From the NCBI GenBank assembly GCA_034432855.1, contig DAOUBA010000002.1, positions 1 through 47,352 of the forward strand: DNA of 47,352 nucleotides. The letters run 5' to 3'. Each line of letters starts with the position of its first letter. Within the stretch, counting starts at the first letter, position 1. The position numbers and the translations under genes are program-made. Of the stretch, positions 16,996-24,490 are shown one piece after another. This DNA is from DAOUBA01 sp034432855. GTDB lineage: Bacteria > Chloroflexota > Anaerolineae > B4-G1. The notes under the pieces were generated by a model that was not told where the DNA came from, did no database searches, and saw nothing but the letters and a program-made list of their open reading frames with translations.

Positions 16996-17925
16996 CTACC
17001 AATCACCTATCAACTCGATCTCCAACTCCAAATCTATCCCGAACTGCCGCAAGACTTGGGACCGCGCATACTCGATGAGTGCTAATACATCAGCCGCTGT
17101 TGCTCCACCAGTATTCATAAAAAAGTTGCCGTGCAATTCCGAAATCTGCGCCCCGCCGATGCGATAGCCCCGCAGCCCGGCCTGCTCGATCAGATAGCCC
17201 GCGTGGCTGCCAGGGGGGTTCTTGAACGTTGAGCCCATCGTCGCACCGGACGGGTGTTTTGTCCTGCGCCATTCCAGAATCTCCGCGGCCCGTGCCGCCA
17301 GTGCCTGTGGATCACCCGCCTGTAACCCAAACTTCGCCGTCAACACCACATGCCCCCCTGCCCCCTTGCTTCCCTGCTCCCCTGCTCTCTTAATCCGGCT
17401 CTCCCGATACCCGAACTCGAACCACTCGTTCGGTCTTTCCGTAATCGTGCCGTCTGGCTCCAGCACCGTGGCACTGGAAAGCACCCCGGCGATGTCACCG
17501 TCGAACGCGCCGGCATTGCCCACAACCGCGCCACCGACCGTCCCCGGAAGGCCCGCCGCCCACTCCAGCCCGGCCAATCCACGCTCGACCGTTTCACGGG
17601 CCAGCGACGACAGCGAGGCCCCGGCTTCGGCGCGTACACGCTCGCCTGTGAACTCGACTTCCGCCGCCTTGTTGACGATCACGAGCCCTCGGACGCCCGC
17701 ATCGGCCACCAGGACATTACAGCCGCCGCCCAGGAGCATCCACGGCACGCCGTGTTCCCGCGCCAGCCCCACGGCCCGCACGATCTCATCCACGCTCTCA
17801 CAGACGATCAGCAGGTCCGCCGGCCCACCCACACGCATCGCGGTGTAGGCCGAGAGCGGCTCGTCGCGGCAGGCGCGCGGGCCCAATGCCGCAGCCAGGA
17901 CTTCCCAACCGGAACCGATGGTCAC
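16996..17925 (-). CDS. murB: UDP-N-acetylenolpyruvoylglucosamine reductase MurB
   Basis: FAD enzyme that reduces enolpyruvyl-UDP-GlcNAc to UDP-MurNAc. Conserved parts: TAMRVGGPADLL, LLGGGCNVLV, AGLPGTVGGAVVGNAGAFDGD, FGYRESRIK, ATMGSTFKNPPG (active-site Ser), GGAQISELHGNFFMNTGGATAADVL. The frame is open back to 18003, but that would run through the opposite-strand promoter; GTG 17925, 34 residues before the first motif, is preferred, though its ribosome site is weak. An octamer tract at 17351-17390 is in frame just after YRESRIK and inserts about a dozen residues (GEQGSKGAGG-like). Confidence 0.93.
   Translation of the reverse strand: MTIGSGWEVLAAALGPRACRDEPLSAYTAMRVGGPADLLIVCESVDEIVRAVGLAREHGVPWMLLGGGCNVLVADAGVRGLVIVNKAAEVEFTGERVRAEAGASLSSLARETVERGLAGLEWAAGLPGTVGGAVVGNAGAFDGDIAGVLSSATVLEPDGTITERPNEWFEFGYRESRIKRAGEQGSKGAGGHVVLTAKFGLQAGDPQALAARAAEILEWRRTKHPSGATMGSTFKNPPGSHAGYLIEQAGLRGYRIGGAQISELHGNFFMNTGGATAADVLALIEYARSQVLRQFGIDLELEIELIGDW
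17351..17390. repeat. CTGCTCCC octamer tract inside murB
   Basis: Drifting copies of TGCCCCCC, TTGCTTCC and CTGCTCCC in frame. It encodes the GEQGSKGAGG insertion in MurB. Confidence 0.7.
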
Positions 17926-17935
17926 CTTGTTAATC

Positions 17936-17964
17936 TTGACAGTTGCCACAGTCTTAAGTATAAT
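17936..17964 (+). promoter_or_regulatory. consensus sigma70 promoter on the plus strand
   Basis: TTGACA (17936-17941), a 17-base spacer and TATAAT (17959-17964): both hexamers and the spacing match consensus exactly. It points away from murB, into the gap before the next minus-strand ORF. Predicted start near 17971. No protein gene lies downstream on this strand. Confidence 0.75.
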
Positions 17965-17970
17965 ATAATT

Positions 17971-18171
17971 AGCGCGGTGACCTGGCCCCCCCACGGTAGC
18001 CACTCCGTGGAAGCGTGCCTGGTTGTGGGACGAAAAGTCTCCCCGCGCCGTTTCATTTCAGCAATCCGATCTTTCGCCGTCAGCGCAAGCCAATACAGTA
18101 GGCCGGTTTGTGCGCTCGACCTTGTTGCTTTGATCCACTGTCAGGCTCATATCTAGCCGGCCTCACCGCTA
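17971..18171 (+). ncRNA. candidate structured RNA, 6S-like
   Basis: About 200 nt from the predicted start of the plus-strand promoter. The ends pair: TAGCGCGGTGA (17970-17980) with TCACCGCTA (18163-18171), extended by GGCC (17984-17987) with GGCC (18159-18162). Inside are a hairpin CCACGG/CCGTGG (17991-18010), a stem GCCTG..GTGG (18017-18028) with CCAC..CAGGC (18135-18146), a stem TCAGCAA (18058-18064) with TTGCTTTGA (18125-18133), and a hairpin AGCGCAAGCC with GGTTTGTGCGCT (18082-18116). An irregular rod of this length closed by its ends is the 6S RNA plan. I see no RNase P, tmRNA or SRP RNA signature. No clear U-run terminator follows. The class is inferred by eye, not by a model. Confidence 0.45.
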
Positions 18172-18181
18172 GACTTGCAGA

Positions 18182-18322
18182 CTAACGACCATCCATCTCC
18201 CGGATTTTCACCAGCCGCATCTTGAGCGCCAGCACTTCGCACTTGAATTCCTGCCGGGCGCGCTTGCGCCGGCGCAACCCCCTCAGTCGCCCCACTCTAC
18301 CGCTTTTCCCAATCTCTGCCAT
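18182..18322 (-). CDS. small basic 46-residue protein, hypothetical
   Basis: A short frame between murC and murB: ATG 18322 is preceded at five to six bases by GGGAGA, and the TAG is at 18184-18182. The product is very basic (RLRGLRRRKRARQEFK) followed by a probable helix (LALKMRLVKIREMDGR). The spacing of 19 bases from the murC stop and the good ribosome site suggest it is translated in the operon. It ends 10 bases from the 3' end of the opposite-strand RNA. No family recognised. Confidence 0.5.
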   Translation of the reverse strand: MAEIGKSGRVGRLRGLRRRKRARQEFKCEVLALKMRLVKIREMDGR

Positions 18323-18341
18323 TCTCTCCCTTCTCCTCGTG

Positions 18342-19739
18342 TCACTCCACCGCTTTGCCGTTCCGCAACACTTCGATCAGCCACTCCCCCACCCTATAGC
18401 CGTCGCCGGCACCCAGGGTGAGCACCACGTCGCCCGGACGCACCTCGGTGCCCAGCCAGACCAACGCCTCGTCCAGCGAAACGGCGCAACGGGCATCGGG
18501 GTGGCGCATCGCGGCGGTCACGTCGGCGCTGCGCACGCCCAAAGTGTCCGTCTCGCGGGAGGCATAGATAGGCAGCACGACGACGTGGTCGGCCACGCCA
18601 AAGGCCTCGGCGAACTCGGCCAACAACGCTCTGGTGCGGCTGAAGGTGTGCGGCTGCCACACCGCCCACAGGCACCGCTGCGGGAAGCGCTCGCGCGCCG
18701 CCTGGAGCGTGGCGCGGATCTCGGTCGGGTGATGTGCGTAATCGTCCACCACAGTCACGCCGCCGACCTCTCCCTTGATCTCGAAGCGCCGTCCCACCCC
18801 GCGAAACTCGGTGAGCGTTGCTCGCGCCATGCGGAATGGCACGTCAAGGAAGTCGGCCACCGCCAACGCCGCCATCGCGTTGGAGGCATTGTGTGCGCCG
18901 GGCAGACGCAGCCGCACCAGCCCCAACACCTGACCTTTATGTGTCGCCAAAAAGTCCACGCCTCCGGCAAAGTTGGGGCGTATCTCTTCGGCGCGCCACT
19001 CGGCCCCCGACCCCAGCCCATAGAATACGACCGGCGTCCCGGCGCTTCGGCACTGCTCACCCAATTGCCGCGCCGTCGGATCGTCCCAACACACTGTCAG
19101 GAGACCCTCGCGCGGGACGAGCGCTGCAAATGTCTCGAACGCGGCCCGAAAGTCAGCAAATGTCGGGTAGCAATCAGGATGATCGTGTTCGACATTGGTG
19201 ATGACGGCAGTGGCCGGCTTCAGGCTGAGAAAGGTGCGATCATATTCGTCCGCCTCGATGACGAACAGATTGCTCCCACCCGCGCGAGCATTGGTTTCCA
19301 GCCCGGCGATCATCCCGCCGACGATGAAAGTCGGGTCGCGCCCGGCTTGCAGCAAGATGCAGGCGATCATCGCCGTCGTGGTGGTCTTGCCGTGCGTGCC
19401 GGCCACCGCCACACCGAACTGCCCATCCATCATCTGCCCCAGTAATTCGGGCCGTTTCAACACCGGGATACCGGCCTCCTGTGCCGCCAGCACCTCGACG
19501 TTGGAGGGTGGCACCGCCGAAGAGATAACGACCATGTCGGCTCCGGCAACGTTTTCGGCGCGATGCCCAGCAAAGACGCGAGCGCCATCGCGGGCGAGTG
19601 CCTCGGCCACCGGCGAGAGTTCCTGGTCGGAACCGGAGACCTCTGCACCCTGCTCCAGCAGCACGCGGGCAACGGCCGAAAGCCCGGCCCCGCCGATGCC
19701 GACGAAGTGTACACGCTTACCACGAACTTGTAATGACAT
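18342..19739 (-). CDS. murC: UDP-N-acetylmuramate--L-alanine ligase MurC
   Basis: Adds L-Ala to UDP-MurNAc; 465 residues. N-terminal Rossmann motif VHFVGIGGAGLSAVARVL, ATP loop VAGTHGKTTTTAM, FVIEADEYDRTFL, TNVEHDHPDCY, GAHNASNAMAALAVA, and the C-terminal VVDDYAHHPTEIRATLQAAR with TFSRTRALL. A GGGTTCT/AGAACCC mini-palindrome (19760-19774) lies in the 46-base gap to the upstream gene. Located directly before the small ORF and murB. Confidence 0.97.
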   Translation of the reverse strand: MSLQVRGKRVHFVGIGGAGLSAVARVLLEQGAEVSGSDQELSPVAEALARDGARVFAGHRAENVAGADMVVISSAVPPSNVEVLAAQEAGIPVLKRPELLGQMMDGQFGVAVAGTHGKTTTTAMIACILLQAGRDPTFIVGGMIAGLETNARAGGSNLFVIEADEYDRTFLSLKPATAVITNVEHDHPDCYPTFADFRAAFETFAALVPREGLLTVCWDDPTARQLGEQCRSAGTPVVFYGLGSGAEWRAEEIRPNFAGGVDFLATHKGQVLGLVRLRLPGAHNASNAMAALAVADFLDVPFRMARATLTEFRGVGRRFEIKGEVGGVTVVDDYAHHPTEIRATLQAARERFPQRCLWAVWQPHTFSRTRALLAEFAEAFGVADHVVVLPIYASRETDTLGVRSADVTAAMRHPDARCAVSLDEALVWLGTEVRPGDVVLTLGAGDGYRVGEWLIEVLRNGKAVE

Positions 19740-19785
19740 ATCCGGTCTTCTTTACGTTCGGGTTCTGAGAACCCTCCTACAACCG

Positions 19786-20430
19786 TCAGAGGAACACAAC
19801 GAGCACGAACACGAACGCTGCTGCCACTGCGATGTACAGCGCCACGTTCGATCGCGCTACCACTTCCGGCGGCAGGTACGGCAACACACTGCGCACGGGG
19901 GAGTTGGGCGGAGGCGGCTCGACCCCCCCAATCCCCTGCACACCAGGGGTATACACGATCTCCATCACAGGTTGGCCCTTCCTATCAAAGACGGGGTTTC
20001 CGACAGCATCAACCTTCTGTTGCTCAAACCAGGTCCCCTCAGGAACACCATAGCGCGCCGCGTTGAGAAATGAGAGCAGTGTGCCGATGACAAGAAAGCC
20101 ATTGATCAAGCCCAGGAAAAAGCCCAATAAGACGTCCTGCAACCGCTCACGGGCGACCTTGGCTCCAAATCTGGCGACGATGGAAGGACTGGCATATCCG
20201 AATATCGCAATGATGAGCAACAACACGGCGCGCGTGTAGAACTGGCTCGGCCGTGGCATACTGTTGAACAGCACCCTGAGCGGGCCGATAAAGTTCAGAA
20301 AGACATGCTCGATGAACAACGCCAGGATGACGCTAAAGACGACGATGATCTCCTTGGCCCACCCACGCAGGCTGCCGATCACGGCAAACAAGAACAGGAA
20401 ACAGATAAACACGGTGAGTAACGGGATCAT
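19786..20430 (-). CDS. CvpA-like integral membrane protein
   Basis: A 214-residue membrane protein. Segments near 2-18, 25-50, 66-85 and 98-122 (GFFLGLINGFLVIGTLLSFL) followed by an exposed loop with a PPPPNSPVRSVLPYLPPE stretch and a final segment at the C-terminus (AVAAAFVFVLVVFL). The first four segments with a central conserved Gly/Asn resemble the colicin V production (CvpA) family. Its start overlaps the murG stop (ATGA), so it is translationally coupled. Function in the mur cluster unknown. Confidence 0.7.
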   Translation of the reverse strand: MIPLLTVFICFLFLFAVIGSLRGWAKEIIVVFSVILALFIEHVFLNFIGPLRVLFNSMPRPSQFYTRAVLLLIIAIFGYASPSIVARFGAKVARERLQDVLLGFFLGLINGFLVIGTLLSFLNAARYGVPEGTWFEQQKVDAVGNPVFDRKGQPVMEIVYTPGVQGIGGVEPPPPNSPVRSVLPYLPPEVVARSNVALYIAVAAAFVFVLVVFL

Positions 20431-21593
20431 CTACGATCTCCTTCAGGGCCGCGCTGCGTCAGCGCCAACAGTTCATCCGCCAGCCGCGCCGCTGCGTCGG
20501 GACGGGCCAGCGCTCGCATATGTTCCCTCATCACCCCCAGCATCGGGGGATCGTTCAACAGCCCCTGCACGATGGGGAGCAACTCTGCGCCCATTCGTTC
20601 ATCGTCCAACCGTACTGCCGCGCCCTGGCGCACCAGCCAATCGGCGTTGACGCGCTGATAGCGCCAGGCGTGCGGGTATGGCACGAGCACCGCCGGCAAC
20701 CCGAACAGCGGCAACTCCCCCAGCGTCGAGGCCCCGGCCCGGCAGATCGCCAGGTCCGCCGCCGCCAGCGCCGCGCCCATCTGCTCGTGTAAGTAGGGAA
20801 AGGCATGATAACGCGGCTTCAGCCATCCCGGCAACCCCTCGCGCCGCTCCTGTACCCATGGCCAATCGAGTTCCCCACTGATGTGTACAACCTGCGCCAT
20901 TTCCAACAGCGGTTCCAGATTCTCGCTCAACGCGCGGTTGATGCTGCGGGCGCCACGGCTGCCACCAAAGACCAGTAACACCGGCTCGTCGGGCGGTAGC
21001 CCCAATTCCGCCCGCGCCTCCGCCCGACTTGACCGTCGCAGGTCGGCCCGCACCGGATAGCCGGTCACCACGACCTTACGCGCCGGAAAATAGGCCCGCG
21101 AGTCCTCCACCGTCACCGCCACGCGCGCCGCCAACCGGGCGATGAAACGCACCGCCTGGCCCGGCTCGACGTCGGGCAGGTAAACAAGGACGGGCACGCG
21201 CAACGCCCAGGCCACCATCGCCACGGGGATACTCGCGTAGCCGCCGGTGGCGAAAAGCGCCGCAGGGCGCTCCTGACGACCCAGGCGATATGCCGCCCAG
21301 GCCCCTTGCATCAACCTGACCAGGTTCCCTGCTGCACGCAACGGGCCCACGCCGTGCACACCGCCCGCCGACACCCCGGCGAACGGCAGGCCCACGCGGG
21401 CAGTCAACTGCTCTTCGATGCCACCCTTTCCGCCGACGTAAAGGATTTCCACGCCCTCCTGCTCTCCCCCTGGCAGGGGAGGCTGGGAGGGGTTAGCGAT
21501 CAGCGCCTGTACGACGGCGAGACCCGGATAGACGTGTCCCCCGGTTCCCCCACCGGCGATCCAGATTCGCAACCTGACGTCCCTTTCTGGCAA
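20427..21593 (-). CDS. murG: lipid II synthase MurG
   Basis: Peripheral membrane GT-B glycosyltransferase that adds GlcNAc to lipid I; 388 residues. GGGTGGHVYPGLAVVQAL, VGGKGGIEEQL, GVHGVGPLRAAGN, FATGGYASIPVAM, VTGYPVRADL, LLVFGGSRGARSINRAL, ICRAGASTLGELPLFGLPAVLVPYPHA. The N-terminal 100 bases overlap the 3' end of ftsW in another frame. A palindromic repeat (21462-21490) adds about ten residues (NPSQPPLPGGEQEG) between the first helix and the VEILYVGGKGG strand, a loop where other MurGs are shorter. Confidence 0.96.
   Translation of the reverse strand: MPERDVRLRIWIAGGGTGGHVYPGLAVVQALIANPSQPPLPGGEQEGVEILYVGGKGGIEEQLTARVGLPFAGVSAGGVHGVGPLRAAGNLVRLMQGAWAAYRLGRQERPAALFATGGYASIPVAMVAWALRVPVLVYLPDVEPGQAVRFIARLAARVAVTVEDSRAYFPARKVVVTGYPVRADLRRSSRAEARAELGLPPDEPVLLVFGGSRGARSINRALSENLEPLLEMAQVVHISGELDWPWVQERREGLPGWLKPRYHAFPYLHEQMGAALAAADLAICRAGASTLGELPLFGLPAVLVPYPHAWRYQRVNADWLVRQGAAVRLDDERMGAELLPIVQGLLNDPPMLGVMREHMRALARPDAAARLADELLALTQRGPEGDRR
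21462..21490. repeat. CTCCCC-GGGGAG palindromic repeat inside murG
   Basis: CTCCCC (21464-21469) pairs with GGGGAG (21476-21481), followed by GCTGGGAGGGG. It encodes the SQPPLPGGEQEG insert of MurG. Confidence 0.65.
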
Positions 21594-22737
21594 TTGACCT
21601 GACGCTGCGTTTGCCCCGCGAAACGCTCAAGAGCAATCCTATCCCCACCAACGACACCAGCGTCGGGGAGCCACCGGAACTGATGAACGGCAGCGCCACT
21701 CCGGTGAACGGCAGCAACCCCGAAACCACCGCGATGTTGAGTATGGCCTGGAATGTCAGCCAACAGGTGACCCCACTGGCCAGCAGTGCCGCGAAAGCGT
21801 CGGGCGCGTTGAACGCGATCTTGAAGCCGCGGCAAGCCAGCAGCGCGAACAGAGCAATCACTACCAGACAACCGAAAAAGCCGATCTCTTCGCCAAGCAC
21901 AGCAAAGACGCTATCGGTGTGCGGCACCGGCAGGTAGCCCATTTTCTGCAGGCTCTGCCCCAATCCCGTACCGAACAGCCCACCACTGCCCAGGGCGATC
22001 AGCGCCTGCTGGACATGATGGCTCACGAGCCGCGGATCGCGCCATATCTGCATATACTCGTCAATGCGCTGCTGGGCATAGGGCAGTTTCTTGATCAGCA
22101 AGAAGAACGTGACGGCCGTCGCCGCACCGCCAATGGTCAACTGGAAGACATCGGCGCCGGCGAAGAAAAACATGGCCAGCGCAGTCAGCACGACCAGGAT
22201 CGCCATGCTCAAGTCGGGCTGCATCACGAGCAGGCCGGCAATGACGCCAATCAGCACGGCAAATGGGATCACGCCATAGGTCACGTCACGGATTTGCTCC
22301 CCTTTCGAGGAGAGCCAGGCCGCCAGATAAATCACCACAGCCAGTTTCGCCAGTTCTCCAGGCTGGATTGAGCCGTTGAAGAATGAGCGCTGTGCTCCAT
22401 AGCGTCGCTCCCCCACCAAAAGCACCAATATCAACAACACGAGTGTTACCCCCATAATCGGCGTGGCCCACTGTCGCCAGCGGTCGTAAGGGATACGGGC
22501 AACGATGACCAGCACAACCACGCCAAGTCCCACCCACAGGAACTGCCGCGAAGCAACGTGGAAGGAACTATGATATTCCTGGTACGACCAGTCGAAGGTG
22601 GTGCTATAGACCATCATCAGCCCGATGATGAGCAGGGCTCCCACCACCAGGATCAACCCATAGTCGAGGCTACCATGACGGCGCCTGACTCGCTCTACCG
22701 GCTGTGCCGTTTGTCCCGTTCGAATGAACGTCGCCAT
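21493..22737 (-). CDS. ftsW: lipid II polymerase FtsW
   Basis: SEDS-family glycosyltransferase that polymerises lipid II at the septum with FtsI. ATG 22737 is chosen: the frame continues upstream to 22851 only through murD and a repeat tract. About 414 residues with about ten membrane segments. Signatures: VYSTTFDWSY, RRYGAQRSFFNGSIQPGELAKLAVVIYLAAWL, MQPDLSMAILV, GSGGLFGTGLGQSLQKMGYLPVPHTDSVFAVLGEEIGFFG, LPFTGVALPFISSGGSPTLVSL. The basic C-terminal tail (RKGRQVANLDRRWGNRGTRLSGS) is encoded inside murG, an overlap of 101 bases. Confidence 0.95.
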   Translation of the reverse strand: MATFIRTGQTAQPVERVRRRHGSLDYGLILVVGALLIIGLMMVYSTTFDWSYQEYHSSFHVASRQFLWVGLGVVVLVIVARIPYDRWRQWATPIMGVTLVLLILVLLVGERRYGAQRSFFNGSIQPGELAKLAVVIYLAAWLSSKGEQIRDVTYGVIPFAVLIGVIAGLLVMQPDLSMAILVVLTALAMFFFAGADVFQLTIGGAATAVTFFLLIKKLPYAQQRIDEYMQIWRDPRLVSHHVQQALIALGSGGLFGTGLGQSLQKMGYLPVPHTDSVFAVLGEEIGFFGCLVVIALFALLACRGFKIAFNAPDAFAALLASGVTCWLTFQAILNIAVVSGLLPFTGVALPFISSGGSPTLVSLVGIGLLLSVSRGKRSVRSIARKGRQVANLDRRWGNRGTRLSGSRRRTGADR

Positions 22738-22740
22738 CTC

Positions 22741-22778
22741 TCCTGTGCTCCCCTGCCCCTCCGCCCCCCTGCTCCTAT
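22741..22778. repeat. octamer tract over the murD stop, before ftsW
   Basis: TGCTCCCCTGCCCCTCCGCC-type iterated repeat that contains the murD stop codon (22777-22775) and extends to the ftsW ribosome site. Confidence 0.65.
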
Positions 22779-24169
22779 AGCCCCTGCACCAACTCCTTGA
22801 AGCGATCTCCGCGTTCCTCGAAATCCTTAAAGGCGTCGAAACTTGTGCCACCTGGCGAGAGCAGCACTACGTCTCCTGGCTGTGCCACCCGTGCTGCTGC
22901 CTCCACTGCCTCCTCCAACGTCCGTACCTGTGTGATTCCCTCCAATCTGCTCCCCTGCTCCCCTGTCCCTCCGCCTCCCTGTTCACCCACCACCCGCGCG
23001 ATCATCGGCCCCGCTTCGCCGAACGCCACCAGATGCCGCACCCGTCGCAGCGTCTCCTGGGCGAACTCGTCCCACGGGAGTTTCTTGTCGCGCCCTCCCG
23101 CCAGCAGCACGATCGGTTCGTCGAACGAGCGCAGCGCCGCCAGCGTCCGCTCCGGGGACGTGGCGATCGAGTCGTCGTACCACAGCGCCCCGTTCACCTC
23201 GCGCACGAACTCGAGCCGGTGCGCGACGCCCGCGAAGGTGGTAGCGACCTGGCGCATCACCTCCACCGGCACACCCGCCACCCCGGCCAGCACGCTTGCC
23301 GCCAGTACGTTCAGCAGGTTATGTCGCCCGCGCAACCGCACCTCCTCTGCCTGGCAGATGACCTGATCGCGCCCGCCCAGCCGCAGCGTGAGCGTGCCGT
23401 TGGTGCGGAACGCGCCCTCTTCGACCTCGGCCCCGCCGCTGAACCAGAGCAGATGCGCAGGAGTGTCGAGCGCCAGCGAGCGGGCGTTGGCATCATCGTA
23501 GCCCAAAACCGCGAAATCCTCCGGTTTCTGATGGGCAACGATGTTGCGCTTGGCGGCGATGTAGGCCTCCATCGTCTTGTGCCGATCCAGGTGGTTCGGT
23601 GTGATATTGAGCACGGCGGCAACGTGAGGGCTTATCGTCATCAATTCCAACTGGAAACTGGAGAGTTCCATCACCACCCAATCGTCGGGCCGCACCTCAT
23701 CCAGGTCGCCGATGAGCGGGTTGCCGATATTGCCGCCGACCCAGGTGCGCAAGCCCGCCGCACGGCACATCTCGCCCACGAGCGTCGTCGTCGTCGTCTT
23801 GCCGGATGATCCGGTGATGCCGATCACGCGGGCCGGGCAGCGCTCCATAAAGATTTGCGCGTCGTTGCCGAGCGGTATCTCGCGCTTGCGCGCCTCCCTA
23901 ATGATGGGCAGGTCCGTCGGCACGCCGCCGCTCAGGCACAGGAGATCGGCATTGTCGAGCAGGTCGAGCGGATGGCCGCCCAGCACGCAGCGAATGGGCA
24001 GGCCCTGCAAATCGGCCAACGCTTCGGTCAGCGCCTCCTCGCCGCGCGTATCCGAGACGGTGACCCGTGCCCCGATCTTGACCAGGAAGCGCGTCAGCGC
24101 CGTCCCCTGCCTTGCAAGGCCCAAGACCACGACTCGTTTATCGGCCAGAACATCTCTGTGCATTGTCAC
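22775..24169 (-). CDS. murD: UDP-N-acetylmuramoylalanine--D-glutamate ligase MurD
   Basis: Adds D-Glu to UDP-MurNAc-L-Ala; 464 residues. VVVLGLARQGTALTRFL, GGVPTDLPIIREAR, ATP loop IGITGSSGKTTTTTLVG near 118, VMELSSFQLELM, LNITPNHLDRHKTMEAY, GRHNLLNVLAAS, AHRLEFVREVNGALWYDDSIATSPERTLAAL, LLAGGRDKKLPWDEF, and the C-terminal VVLLSPGGTSFDAFKDFEERGDRFKELV. An octamer tract (22947-22981) is in frame near residues 396-408 (GEQGGGGTGEQGSR), at the edge of the third domain. Confidence 0.96.
   Translation of the reverse strand: MTMHRDVLADKRVVVLGLARQGTALTRFLVKIGARVTVSDTRGEEALTEALADLQGLPIRCVLGGHPLDLLDNADLLCLSGGVPTDLPIIREARKREIPLGNDAQIFMERCPARVIGITGSSGKTTTTTLVGEMCRAAGLRTWVGGNIGNPLIGDLDEVRPDDWVVMELSSFQLELMTISPHVAAVLNITPNHLDRHKTMEAYIAAKRNIVAHQKPEDFAVLGYDDANARSLALDTPAHLLWFSGGAEVEEGAFRTNGTLTLRLGGRDQVICQAEEVRLRGRHNLLNVLAASVLAGVAGVPVEVMRQVATTFAGVAHRLEFVREVNGALWYDDSIATSPERTLAALRSFDEPIVLLAGGRDKKLPWDEFAQETLRRVRHLVAFGEAGPMIARVVGEQGGGGTGEQGSRLEGITQVRTLEEAVEAAARVAQPGDVVLLSPGGTSFDAFKDFEERGDRFKELVQGL
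22947..22981. repeat. CTGCTCCC octamer tract inside murD
   Basis: CTGCTCCCCTGCTCCCCTGT followed by decayed copies. It encodes GGGGTGEQGSRL in MurD. Confidence 0.75.
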
Positions 24170-24193
24170 TCGATATCTTTACCAGTCACCAAC

Positions 24194-24436
24194 CTACTTT
24201 CTCTCGGCGATCCCGATCCATAAATGATGCGGTAACACCGAGCGGCCCGGCCTGATCTCTATCCCGTTCACCTTCTTGTTGGCACGTTTCCCGTTGCCGT
24301 CGAAGGCGTCCGGATGGACGAAGCAGAGATTAGGCGCGCAGCCATACTTGCGTTCGTAATGCGTCGCTGCACGCAATATCTTGGCTTCCAGGTCTCGATG
24401 CGGATCGTCGTCGAACCAAAGGAGTCCGGTTTTCAT
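24194..24436 (-). CDS. small conserved-looking hypothetical protein
   Basis: An 80-residue protein. ATG 24436 has GAGGT seven bases upstream; an in-frame ATG at 24454 is less well placed. Sequence features: MKTGLLWFDDDPHRDLEAKILRAA near the start, YERKYGCAPNLCFVHPDAF in the middle, and VNGIEIRPGRSVLPHHLWIG near the end. The FVHP and LPHHLWIG parts look strongly constrained. I recall similar short proteins in Chloroflexota, but no function is known to me. It lies between murD and the YD-repeat gene on the same strand. Confidence 0.75.
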   Translation of the reverse strand: MKTGLLWFDDDPHRDLEAKILRAATHYERKYGCAPNLCFVHPDAFDGNGKRANKKVNGIEIRPGRSVLPHHLWIGIAERK

Positions 24437-24490
24437 AACTCTTACCTCGCACAAGTATATGGTTTTACATCTTACGCATTACGTTTTGCG

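Noticed and set aside
17971..18171. Plus-strand RNA as RNase P RNA, tmRNA or SRP RNA
   Set aside because: The GAGGAAAGTCCGG and ACAGAA signatures of RNase P RNA, the tRNA-like ends of tmRNA and the SRP apical GGAA motif are all missing.
22741..22851. FtsW N-terminal extension from 22851
   Set aside because: The added residues overlap the murD coding end and the octamer tract, and ATG 22737 starts a normal FtsW with a ribosome site.
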